8,439 bases of DNA from an uncultured Collinsella sp. (GTDB lineage Bacteria; Actinomycetota; Coriobacteriia; Coriobacteriales; Coriobacteriaceae): positions 1 through 8,439 of the forward strand of contig CAADVE010000001.1 of assembly GCA_900752425.1 (NCBI GenBank), in the 5' to 3' direction. A program made the position numbers and the translations under genes. The notes beneath the pieces were generated by a model. The model had not been told where the DNA came from and did not search any database. It saw nothing but the letters and a program-made list of their open reading frames with translations. Positions 1 to 6,049 of the stretch are shown here, one piece after another (positions within the stretch are counted from its first letter, which is position 1; each line of letters begins with the position of its first letter).

Positions 1-1
1 A

Positions 2-676
2 AACCTCGAGGGCATGCTCGACATGTACGAGAACGGCAACGTTCAGGGTTTCACGACCAACCCGTCCCTTATGAAGAAGGGCGGCGTGACGGATTACCGC
101 GCGTTTGCCAAGGAGGTCCTGGCCCACATCACCGACGTTTCCGTCTCGTTTGAGGTCTTTGCCGACGACGTCGAGACCATGGAGGTCGAGGCCCGCGAGA
201 TCGCTACCTGGGCCGACAACGTCTACGTCAAGATTCCGTGCGTAACCACCAAGGGCGAGTCCACCGCCGAGCTGGTCCACAAGCTTTCGGCCGACGGCAT
301 CAAGGTCAACGTCACCACTATCTTTACGCCTAAGCAGGTCGATGAGATGGTCGAGGCCGTTGACGCTGAGACGCCGTCTATCATCTCGCTTTTTGCCGGC
401 CGCATCGCCGATACCGGCGTCGACCCCATTCCGTTTATGACGGAGTCGGTTAAGAAGGCCGCCGCAAAGCCCAACTGCGAGGTCCTGTGGGCGTCCACGC
501 GCGAGCTCATCAACATTTACCAGGCCGAGGCCTGCGGTTGCCAGATCATCACGGTGCCCAACAGCATCCTGGCCAAGCGCAAGAACATTGGTCGCGACCC
601 GTACGAGGTCTCGCTCGACACCGTGCGCGGCTTTGCCAAGGATATCGCGGCGCTCGGTTTCCATATCCTGCCGTAG
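2..676 (+). CDS. Transaldolase / fructose-6-phosphate aldolase family protein (5' partial)
   Basis: The frame is open to the left edge: codons 2-13 read N-L-E-G before the first ATG at 14, and family members begin with a short strand ending in D-T-A-N-L-E. The true start therefore lies just outside the window and only about 6-10 residues are missing. Family marks are T-T-N-P-S-L (codons 53-70), the Schiff-base lysine in V-K-I-P (Lys codon 230-232), N-V-T-T-I-F-T near 307-327, and F-A-G-R-I-A-D-T-G-V-D-P near 391-426. The length, about 225 residues plus the missing end, fits the small single-domain (beta/alpha)8 class rather than the long TalB class. The enzyme would transfer or cleave three-carbon dihydroxyacetone units between sugar phosphates in the cytosol, in the non-oxidative pentose phosphate network. 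Sequence alone does not separate transaldolase from fructose-6-phosphate aldolase activity. The stop is TAG at 674-676, and a second copy of the last codons lies downstream. Confidence 0.9.
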   Translation, partial: NLEGMLDMYENGNVQGFTTNPSLMKKGGVTDYRAFAKEVLAHITDVSVSFEVFADDVETMEVEAREIATWADNVYVKIPCVTTKGESTAELVHKLSADGIKVNVTTIFTPKQVDEMVEAVDAETPSIISLFAGRIADTGVDPIPFMTESVKKAAAKPNCEVLWASTRELINIYQAEACGCQIITVPNSILAKRKNIGRDPYEVSLDTVRGFAKDIAALGFHILP

Positions 677-709
677 CGCGAACACCGACTGTACCGTGGG
701 CTGTTCGCT

Positions 710-775
710 CCGGCCTTTCCTTTCCCTATCGCTCACGCGCTCCGCGAGGGTCGCGCTAGGCAAAGGAAAGGCCGG
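710..775. repeat. 66-bp intergenic hairpin with perfect 14-bp arms
   Basis: CCGGCCTTTCCTTT at 710-723 is matched exactly by its reverse complement at 762-775. The stem continues inward after one mismatch with CCTA (725-728) against TAGG (757-760), then CGC (730-732) against GCG (753-755), leaving a GC-rich loop. Neither strand has a T-run directly after it, so it does not look like a standard intrinsic terminator. It lies 33 bp after the transaldolase stop and just before the duplicated 3' end. It may be a mobile palindromic intergenic repeat or an mRNA 3'-end stabilising structure. The sequence alone does not decide between these. Confidence 0.75.
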
Positions 776-790
776 GGCTGCCGGTACGAG

Positions 791-832
791 CTTGCCAGCA
801 AGTTGGCGCTTGGCTTCCATATCCTGCCGTGG
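791..832 (+). repeat. Degenerate second copy of the transaldolase 3' end
   Basis: Bases 805-830 match 649-674, the final codons of the transaldolase, at 24 of 26 positions. Both differences are third-position changes (CTC to CTT, GGT to GGC). Upstream the likeness continues after a one-codon gap: this copy reads L-A-S-K-L-A-L-G-F-H-I-L-P where the gene reads F-A-K-D-I-A-A-L-G-F-H-I-L-P. The stop TAG of the gene is replaced by TGG here. The synonymous pattern suggests that the copy was once coding sequence. It could be a remnant of a tandem paralogue, or a duplication made when the 710-775 hairpin segment was inserted. There is no start codon or ribosome binding site, so it is not expected to be translated. 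Confidence 0.65.
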
Positions 833-880
833 GCAAAGGTACCCCCGCCTGCGCCGTGCAAAATTGAGAGTATTCAGCAA
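833..880 (+). repeat. 48-bp intergenic motif, copy 1 (forward)
   Basis: It begins with GCAAAGGTACCCCC (833-846), then nine variable bases, then a block with GTGCAAAAT (856-864), GAGTATTC (868-875) and GCAA (877-880). By my count it matches the reverse complement of 1002-1049 at 39 of 48 positions without gaps. It lies downstream of the transaldolase in the direction of that gene's transcription. Function unknown. Confidence 0.7.
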
Positions 881-916
881 GGTAAAGGTCTTTATCAGTT
901 GACCGAAGCATGGAAC

Positions 917-963
917 GGCCCCCGTTTTGGCTCTGACGACGCTAAAACGGGGGCTGTTTTTTT
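917..963 (+). terminator. Intrinsic terminator on the + strand, downstream of the transaldolase
   Basis: CCCCCGTTTT (919-928) pairs with AAAACGGGGG (944-953). One further G-C pair (918/954) and a G-U pair (917/955) extend the stem, and the loop is 15 nt. A run of seven T follows at 957-963 on the + strand. The - strand has no T-run after the hairpin, so it points one way, ending + strand transcription from the transaldolase before it runs into tex from behind. Confidence 0.85.
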
Positions 964-1001
964 GCTTTTTCGTCTCTGAGGGGCATCCGGAACGGTGGAA
1001 T

Positions 1002-1049
1002 TTGCAGAATACTCGCGATTTTGCACATCGCTACAGGGGGTACCTTTGC
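1002..1049 (-). repeat. 48-bp intergenic motif, copy 2 (reverse)
   Basis: Read on the - strand this is the partner of 833-880. It has the same 14-base GCAAAGGTACCCCC head (1036-1049), the same nine-base variable spacer length, and GTGCAAAAT, GAGTATTC and GCAA in the same order. It starts 10 bp after the tex stop codon in the direction of tex transcription. Both copies therefore follow a gene's 3' end in sense orientation, with the + strand terminator between them. Confidence 0.7.
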
Positions 1050-1058
1050 TTTGGCGGT

Positions 1059-3206
1059 TTACTTGCCCTGTACCATGGTGAGGGAGATCTTTTTGCGGTC
1101 GCGATCGACCTTCTCGACCCACACCTTGACCGTGTCACCGACGCGCACCACGTCGCTCGGGTGCTTGACAAAGCGGTTGGCCAGCTTGGAGATATGCACG
1201 AGGCCGTCCTGGTGCACGCCCACGTCGACGAACGCGCCAAAGTCGACGACGTTGCGCACCGTGCCCTTGAGTTCCATGCCGGGTTCCAGGTCGTCGATGG
1301 AAAGCGCCGAGCGGCTAAAGACCACCTCGGGCGCGTCGTCGCGCGGGTCGCGGCCGGGCTTCTTGAGCTCGTTAACGATGTCGATGAGCGTGAGGGTACC
1401 GCAGTCTAGGTCGCTGGCCAGTGCCGAGATGCTGCCCAGACGGCGCTCGATGTCGGGCACGCCGCCGCGGCTGAGCTCGCTGGCCCCAACGCCGGCGCGC
1501 TTCAGGACGGATGTGGCCACCTCGTAGCTCTCGGGGTGGACGCTTGTCGCGTCGAGTGGGTTCTTGCCGCCGCTGATGCGCAAAAAGCCCGCGGCGTTGA
1601 GATATGCCTTGGGTCCCAGCTTGGGGACCTTCTTAAGCTGACGGCGATCGGTAAAGGCGCCGTTTTCCTCGCGGTAGGCCACGATGTTTTTGGCCACGCT
1701 CGGCGTGATGCCCGATACGTATCCCAGCAGGCTTGCGCTCGCGGTATTCACGTCGACGCCCACGCGGTTGACGACGTCCTCCACCACGTGGCCCAGAGTG
1801 CGCGAGAGCTCGGCCTGGTCAAGGTCGTGCTGGTACTGGCCAACGCCGATGGACTGGGGCGGGATCTTGACGAGCTCTGCCAGCGGGTCCTGTAGACGGC
1901 GGCCCAGGCTCATGGCGCCACGCACGGTGACGTCCAGATCGGGATACTCCTGGCTGGCGAGCTCGGAGGCGGAGTACACCGATGCGCCGGCCTCGTTGAC
2001 GATGGTGTATCGCAGCTCAGGCGCCTGCTCGGCGATGAACTCCGAGACGACTTCCTCGGTCTCGCGGCTGGCGGTGCCGTTGCCGATGACGATGGTGTTG
2101 ACGCTGTCCTTTTTGACGAGGCGGGCGAGCTCGCGCTTGGTGCCGGCGACGTCGTGGCGCGGCTTGGTGGGATAGACCACGCCGTGGTCGAGCAGCTTGC
2201 CGGTCTCGTCCATGACGGCGACCTTGCAGCCGGTGCGGTAGCCCGGATCGAGCGCGAGCACGCGGGCGCCGCGCACGGGGCGTGCCGAGAGCAGGCCCTC
2301 GAGATTCTTGGCAAAGACATTGATGGCCTCGGTCTGCGCACGGACGGTGAGTTTGGCGCGGGCCTCGCGCTCCAGCGAGGGGGCCATGAGGCGCTTGTAG
2401 CCGTCGGCGATGGCGGCGTCAAAGACGGGCGCGAAGACGCCCTGGCGTCGGGGCCAACGGCTGCCGAGGCGTGCCGTGGCGGCGGCGCCGTCGACGTTCA
2501 CGCGCACGCGGAGCTTGCCCTCGCGCTCACCGCGGTCGATAGCCAGCACGCGGTGGTTGGGTATACGGCGCAGCGGCTCATCATAGCTGTAGTACGGCTC
2601 GTAGGGGGTCTTCTCGGTGGGGTCGGTGGCCTCGACGACGATGTCTGCGGTGTTTTGCGTAAAGGCACGCAGGTCGGCGACGTTCTCGGGGTCCTCGGCC
2701 ACCGTCTCGGCCACGATGTCCGCCGCGCCGGCGAGCGCCTTCTCGGGCGTGTCGAAGCCGGCTTCCTCGTTGACGTATGCCGCGGCGGCGTCGAGCGCGC
2801 TGCCCTTGGCCGAGGCCTGCATGATGACCATGTTGGCAAGTGGCTCCAGGCCTGCCTCGCGGGCCTTCTGTGCGCGGGTCATGCGCTTTTTGCGGTAGGG
2901 CTTGTAGAGGTCCTCGACACGCTGGAGCTGCGTGGCCTCGCGAATTTGCTGTTCGAGCTCGGGCGTAAGTTTGCCCTGGGCGTCGATGAGCAGAATGACG
3001 TCCTCTTTGCGCTGTTCAAGATTGCGCAGGTAGGACAGGCGCTCGTCGAGTGTGCGCAGGGCGACGTCGTCCATTCCGCCCGTGGCTTCCTTGCGGTAGC
3101 GCGAGATAAAGGGAATGGTGTTGCCCTCGTCGATGAGCTTGACGGCTGCCTCGATGTTGGCGGCCTTAAGGTTGAGCTCGTGGGCGAGCTGGGCGATAAG
3201 ATCCAT
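1059..3206 (-). CDS. tex: Tex family transcription accessory / RNA-binding protein
   Basis: A cytosolic nucleic-acid-binding protein of 715 residues, close to the usual Tex length. In order it shows the N-terminal Tex helical domain (about 1-200, with the motif I-P-F-I-S-R-Y-R-K-E near 31-40), a YqgF/RNase H-like fold (about 315-440, opening with V-L-A-L-D-P-G-Y-R-T-G at 316-326), the I-G-V-G-Q-Y-Q-H-D signature (453-461), tandem helix-hairpin-helix motifs (about 486-543) and a C-terminal S1 domain (about 641-712) with the typical V-D-F-G-A-F-V-D-V-G-V-H-Q-D-G-L-V-H-I-S stretch. The frame opens upstream to 3293, but the ATG at 3206 is preferred: AAGGAG lies just upstream of it (3211-3216 on the + numbering), and family similarity begins at M-D-L-I-A-Q-L-A. 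Tex proteins are linked to transcription and RNA handling, but their exact role remains loosely defined. It appears monocistronic here, with long structured gaps on both sides. Confidence 0.95.
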   Translation of the reverse strand: MDLIAQLAHELNLKAANIEAAVKLIDEGNTIPFISRYRKEATGGMDDVALRTLDERLSYLRNLEQRKEDVILLIDAQGKLTPELEQQIREATQLQRVEDLYKPYRKKRMTRAQKAREAGLEPLANMVIMQASAKGSALDAAAAYVNEEAGFDTPEKALAGAADIVAETVAEDPENVADLRAFTQNTADIVVEATDPTEKTPYEPYYSYDEPLRRIPNHRVLAIDRGEREGKLRVRVNVDGAAATARLGSRWPRRQGVFAPVFDAAIADGYKRLMAPSLEREARAKLTVRAQTEAINVFAKNLEGLLSARPVRGARVLALDPGYRTGCKVAVMDETGKLLDHGVVYPTKPRHDVAGTKRELARLVKKDSVNTIVIGNGTASRETEEVVSEFIAEQAPELRYTIVNEAGASVYSASELASQEYPDLDVTVRGAMSLGRRLQDPLAELVKIPPQSIGVGQYQHDLDQAELSRTLGHVVEDVVNRVGVDVNTASASLLGYVSGITPSVAKNIVAYREENGAFTDRRQLKKVPKLGPKAYLNAAGFLRISGGKNPLDATSVHPESYEVATSVLKRAGVGASELSRGGVPDIERRLGSISALASDLDCGTLTLIDIVNELKKPGRDPRDDAPEVVFSRSALSIDDLEPGMELKGTVRNVVDFGAFVDVGVHQDGLVHISKLANRFVKHPSDVVRVGDTVKVWVEKVDRDRKKISLTMVQGK

Positions 3207-3264
3207 GAAACTCCTTGCGTTTAAGGTGCGTTTGCAGCACAGGGCTACCAAGGATACCACCCGT

Positions 3265-3283
3265 CCCAAAAGACTGTTTTGGG
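3265..3283. repeat. Short hairpin with a CCCGTCCCAAA-AGACT core, upstream of tex
   Basis: CCCAAAA (3265-3271) pairs with TTTTGGG (3277-3283) around a five-base loop. The flanking core CCCGTCCCAAAAGACT (3260-3275) recurs at 8142-8158 with one extra T. It sits about 60-80 bp upstream of the tex start, in the likely 5' leader or promoter region. I could not assign a convincing -35/-10 pair for tex. Confidence 0.5.
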
Positions 3284-3287
3284 CCCG

Positions 3288-3449
3288 CGCCACGAAAACG
3301 ACCTATCTACTACGTTTGAACCGTATGGGTCGACCATCCCCCGGTTTTCCGAGAATGCGCAAGCTGTCTACCTGCGCTTTTGATTTTAGGAAATTCGGCA
3401 TGGTTGAGGGCGGTCGGTTAAACGTAGTAGATAGGCCCATTTCGTGGCG
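3288..3449. repeat. Roughly 160-bp near-palindromic intergenic element
   Basis: The core is a perfect 16-bp inverted repeat, CCTATCTACTACGTTT at 3302-3317 against 3420-3435. Outside it CGCCACGAAA (3288-3297) pairs with 3440-3449. Inside it AACCG (3319-3323) pairs with 3415-3419, and matches continue patchily (ACCAT, CCG, TTTCC, GCGCA/TGCGC at 3357-3361/3373-3377) to a centre near 3367. The whole segment is therefore one large dyad and not merely two terminal repeats. No open reading frame of credible coding quality fits inside. It resembles a MITE-like or palindromic extragenic element in form, but I do not recognise a named family. Confidence 0.75.
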
Positions 3450-3508
3450 AACGAATCAAGCCGAGGTGCAAAATAGCCCCGCCCCAGAAAAATCGTCGGC
3501 AAGGTAGC

Positions 3509-3544
3509 AAAATGCCCCGCGGGCAGGAGGCTGCTCGCGGGGCA
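3509..3544 (-). terminator. Intrinsic terminator of the SDR-MFS-Gfo/Idh operon
   Basis: TGCCCCGCG (3513-3521) pairs with CGCGGGGCA (3536-3544). The stem continues inside with GCAG/CTGC (3523-3526/3531-3534). On the - strand the hairpin is followed by TTTT (the AAAA at 3509-3512). It lies about 70 bp after the Gfo/Idh stop codon and ends - strand transcription of the operon before it enters the palindromic element and tex. Confidence 0.75.
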
Positions 3545-3616
3545 AAGAAGAGGGGCTTGTTGGTGACGGACCGAAGGGTTCGGCATGGGGTTTCTGCCGC
3601 GGTCGCTCTTAAGGCA

Positions 3617-4657
3617 TTACAGCTCGACGAGCTGGCCGGTCTCGGCGGCCTCCTTGATAGCGTTGAGAAGCGTGAGCGTCTTAACGTTGTCGGCGGGGGT
3701 CACGACGGGCTCGACCTCGCGGCGGACAACCTTCACAAAGTGCTTGAGCTGCATCTTGTGCGGCAGTGCCGGGTCGACGGCCGGAATCTCCATCTGCAGC
3801 GGCTTATGCCAGTTGGAGGCGCCGTCGTAGGAGAACTGGTGCAGGCGGGGCAGCGAAAGGGCGCCCTTAGTGCCGCCGATAAAGTAGGCGTCGGCGTCGA
3901 AGGGGCGGTACTGCGGATCCTCGCGAGCGGTTGCCTCCCAGTTCCAGGGGCTGGCGGTGGCGTCAGAGATGGTCATGCTCGCGAGCGCGCCATCGGCAAA
4001 ACGGACGTTGACCACGGCGGAGTCCTCGGTCTCAAAACCGCGGGCGGCGCTGGACTGCATACCCTGGACGGCAACGGGCTCGCCCAGCAGGTAGCGGAGC
4101 AGGTCGACGTCGTGCACCAGGTTGACCAGGATCGGGCCGGCACCCTTCTTGCGGCGCCATTCGACATCGAAGTACTCGTCATTCTTATAGATCATGTAGT
4201 GGAAGCTCGACACGGTGAGCTTGCCCAGCTCGCCGGACTCGATGATCTCCTTGGCCTTGTTGACGAAGGGGTTGTGGCGACGGTGCTGACCCACGAGCAC
4301 GGGCACGCCGGCGGTCTCGGCCTCGGCAGCGAAAGCCTGGGCATCCTCCAGGTCGTTGGAGATCGGCTTTTCGACCAGCGGCACGATGTTGCGCTTCACA
4401 GCCTCGCGAGCAACGCCTAGGTGTAGGTCGTTGGGGGTGGCGATAATGACGGCCTCGGGCTTGACCTCGTCCATCATCTGGGCGGGATCGGTATAAAACG
4501 GCACGCCGGCGGCCTCGGCCGTGGCGCGGGCGCCCTCAAAGGCGTCAGCGATGGCGACGAGCTCGGCCTCGGGCTCCTCGGTGACAAAGCGGATGTGGTT
4601 GCGGCCCATGGCGCCGGCGCCGATAACGGCAATGCGGACGGGGTTGAGCTCAGACAT
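3617..4657 (-). CDS. Gfo/Idh/MocA family NAD(P)-dependent oxidoreductase
   Basis: A 346-residue cytosolic dehydrogenase of usual family length. The N-terminal Rossmann fold carries G-A-G-A-M-G (13-18). E-K-P-I-S (96-100) supplies the conserved catalytic-region lysine (Lys97), and H-D-V-D-L-L (182-187) gives the histidine and aspartate typical of the active site. The C-terminal alpha/beta domain (about 125-340) would form the sugar pocket and oligomer face. Relatives oxidise hydroxyls of inositols, sugars, sugar acids or glycosides; the specific substrate cannot be read here. The start is set by AAGGAG five bases upstream of ATG on the - strand. It is the third gene of the operon, 69 bp after the transporter gene, with a strong hairpin in that gap and an intrinsic terminator after it. 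Pairing with an SDR suggests successive oxidation or redox epimerisation of one compound, which is inference. Confidence 0.92.
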   Translation of the reverse strand: MSELNPVRIAVIGAGAMGRNHIRFVTEEPEAELVAIADAFEGARATAEAAGVPFYTDPAQMMDEVKPEAVIIATPNDLHLGVAREAVKRNIVPLVEKPISNDLEDAQAFAAEAETAGVPVLVGQHRRHNPFVNKAKEIIESGELGKLTVSSFHYMIYKNDEYFDVEWRRKKGAGPILVNLVHDVDLLRYLLGEPVAVQGMQSSAARGFETEDSAVVNVRFADGALASMTISDATASPWNWEATAREDPQYRPFDADAYFIGGTKGALSLPRLHQFSYDGASNWHKPLQMEIPAVDPALPHKMQLKHFVKVVRREVEPVVTPADNVKTLTLLNAIKEAAETGQLVEL

Positions 4658-4687
4658 TTCGACTCCTTAATACTGGTGACCGGTGGA

Positions 4688-4718
4688 ATGCGGCAAAGGG
4701 GCTGTCCCTTTGCCGCAT
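4688..4718. repeat. Strong intercistronic hairpin between the transporter and Gfo/Idh genes
   Basis: ATGCGGCAAAGGG (4688-4700) is perfectly matched by CCCTTTGCCGCAT (4706-4718) around a five-base loop. A small outer extension pairs ACCG (4679-4682) with CGGT (4719-4722). Neither strand has a T-run after it, so it is not a classic terminator. Within the operon mRNA it could protect the upstream SDR-MFS segment from exonucleases or lower read-through into the Gfo/Idh gene. Confidence 0.7.
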
Positions 4719-4726
4719 CGGTAAAA

Positions 4727-5983
4727 CTAGGCGGACTTCTTCTTGCTGTCGGAGACCATCATGTAGACGGTGAGCACGACGGCGATGGCGGCGATCACAA
4801 TGGCGCCGTAGAAGGACTGCTGGTAGGCGGCGCTGCCGGCCTCGGCGTGATACAGCACGGCGGTGATGGGCTGGCTGATCCAGGTGGAAGCGGCGTAGCC
4901 CAAAAACATGATGCCGTAGTTGACACCGATGTTGCTGGTGCCAAAGGCGCCGCCGGTGAGCGGCGGGTAGATGACGAGCAGGGCGCCAAAGCTAAAGCCG
5001 AGCAGGGCGAGTGCCACAAAGAACATGCCCTGCGTAAAGCTCATCGACATGATGACGAGGGCGACGATGGTGACGACAAGGCTGATGAGCAGCGACTTGT
5101 AGGCGCCGAGCTTGTCGATGATCTGGCCAAAGGACAGACGGCCAACCAGGTTGGCGCAGGTGTTGACGGAGACCACCACACCGCCGAGGGCGACGGCCGC
5201 GGCGCTCGTGGGGTCGGCGAAGAGCTGGACGGCGGCGATGGAGGCAACCTTGCCCACGAGCAGGGTGCCGGCGGTAGCGGCAAAGGCGAAGGTGACGATG
5301 AGGACCCAGAAGCGCGGGGTCTTGACCATCTCGCCCGGGGTGAGGTCACCGAAGGTGCCGGCATGTGCGCCACCCTTGGGGGCCTCGAAGCCCTCGGGCA
5401 GCCAACCGGCCTCGGGGGCCTTCAGGAACAGGGCGGAGGCGGCGATCGCCACAAAGAAAATGACACCGAGTGTCTTGAGGGCGCCAAAGATGCCCAGGCT
5501 CGGGATGAGCAGCGAGGCGAGCACCGGGGACAGCACGGCGGGGCCGGCGGTCGAAGCGGCCAGGGTGATGCCGGAGGCGAGACCCTTCTTGTCGATGAAC
5601 CACTTTTGGCCGGTGGTGAGCGCCGGGTTGTAGCCCAGGCCGTTGCCGACGGCGGCGACGAGCGAGAACCACAGGTAGAACTGCCACGGCTCGGTGACGG
5701 TGCCGGACATGAACCAGCCCACGCCGTAGCACACGGCGGCGGCGATCACAACGTTGCGCGGGCCGATCTTATCGGAGATACGGCCGGCGAAGATGCCCGT
5801 CACGGCCATGATGGTCTGGAAGACGGGGAAAGCCCAGGTAAGGGCGCTGGACCACTCGGGGTAGACGGCGAGCAGGTTCTTGCTCACGACGGAATACAGC
5901 GCGATGGAGCTAATGAAGAACATGGTGACGCACGCGGCGGAAAGCACGACAGCGCGACCCTTGTTGGAGTTGGTGGAAGCCAT
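4727..5983 (-). CDS. MFS transporter, OFA (oxalate/formate antiporter-like) family
   Basis: A 418-residue inner-membrane protein with about twelve hydrophobic segments and a central hydrophilic loop (about 188-222). MFS motif A reads G-R-I-S-D-K-I-G-P-R (67-76), with a second-half counterpart G-R-L-S-F-G-Q-I-I-D-K-L-G (281-293). OFA-type marks are G-N-G-L-G-Y followed by K-W-F-I-D-K-K-G-L-A-S-G (113-118 and 127-138), and F-G-T-S-N-I-G-V-N-Y-G (347-357). The family moves small organic acids and other solutes by exchange or proton coupling. The predicted helix 11 (about 359-378) contains no Lys or Arg where oxalate transporter OxlT has an essential lysine, so oxalate is not supported as substrate. 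A modest AAAGAG lies upstream of the ATG. It is second in the operon, 66 bp after the SDR gene. A role in bringing in the substrate of the flanking dehydrogenases is inferred from position. Confidence 0.9.
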   Translation of the reverse strand: MASTNSNKGRAVVLSAACVTMFFISSIALYSVVSKNLLAVYPEWSSALTWAFPVFQTIMAVTGIFAGRISDKIGPRNVVIAAAVCYGVGWFMSGTVTEPWQFYLWFSLVAAVGNGLGYNPALTTGQKWFIDKKGLASGITLAASTAGPAVLSPVLASLLIPSLGIFGALKTLGVIFFVAIAASALFLKAPEAGWLPEGFEAPKGGAHAGTFGDLTPGEMVKTPRFWVLIVTFAFAATAGTLLVGKVASIAAVQLFADPTSAAAVALGGVVVSVNTCANLVGRLSFGQIIDKLGAYKSLLISLVVTIVALVIMSMSFTQGMFFVALALLGFSFGALLVIYPPLTGGAFGTSNIGVNYGIMFLGYAASTWISQPITAVLYHAEAGSAAYQQSFYGAIVIAAIAVVLTVYMMVSDSKKKSA

Positions 5984-6006
5984 TGGACTCTTTCTAATCG
6001 ATACGG

Positions 6007-6037
6007 GGGAGGGGCGGGCGTGTCCGCGGGGCCTCCC
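6007..6037. repeat. GC-rich hairpin in the SDR-MFS gap
   Basis: GGGAGG (6007-6012) pairs with CCTCCC (6032-6037), and GCGG can pair with CCGC inside. No T-run follows on either strand. It lies in the 66-bp gap between the SDR stop and the transporter start and may tune stability of the operon mRNA. The stem is interrupted and less striking than the one at 4688-4718. Confidence 0.35.
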
Positions 6038-6049
6038 TGTCAGGTTGGT

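Noticed and set aside
2154..3224. + strand open frame of 356 codons opposite tex
   Set aside because: It is antisense to the tex gene, with no family features and no ribosome binding site of note. It is a composition effect.
3207..3293. N-terminal extension of tex to the ATG at 3293
   Set aside because: The added residues do not match the Tex family, and the extension overlaps the hairpin and palindromic element. A good AAGGAG precedes the ATG at 3206.
3512..4420. + strand open frame of 302 codons opposite the Gfo/Idh gene
   Set aside because: It begins inside the operon terminator hairpin, is antisense to a well-supported gene and has no domain signature.
4727..5983. Naming the transporter as an oxalate:formate antiporter
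   Set aside because: Only family-level OFA motifs are visible. The predicted helix 11 lacks the basic residue needed in OxlT, and no oxalate-degrading enzyme genes are nearby.
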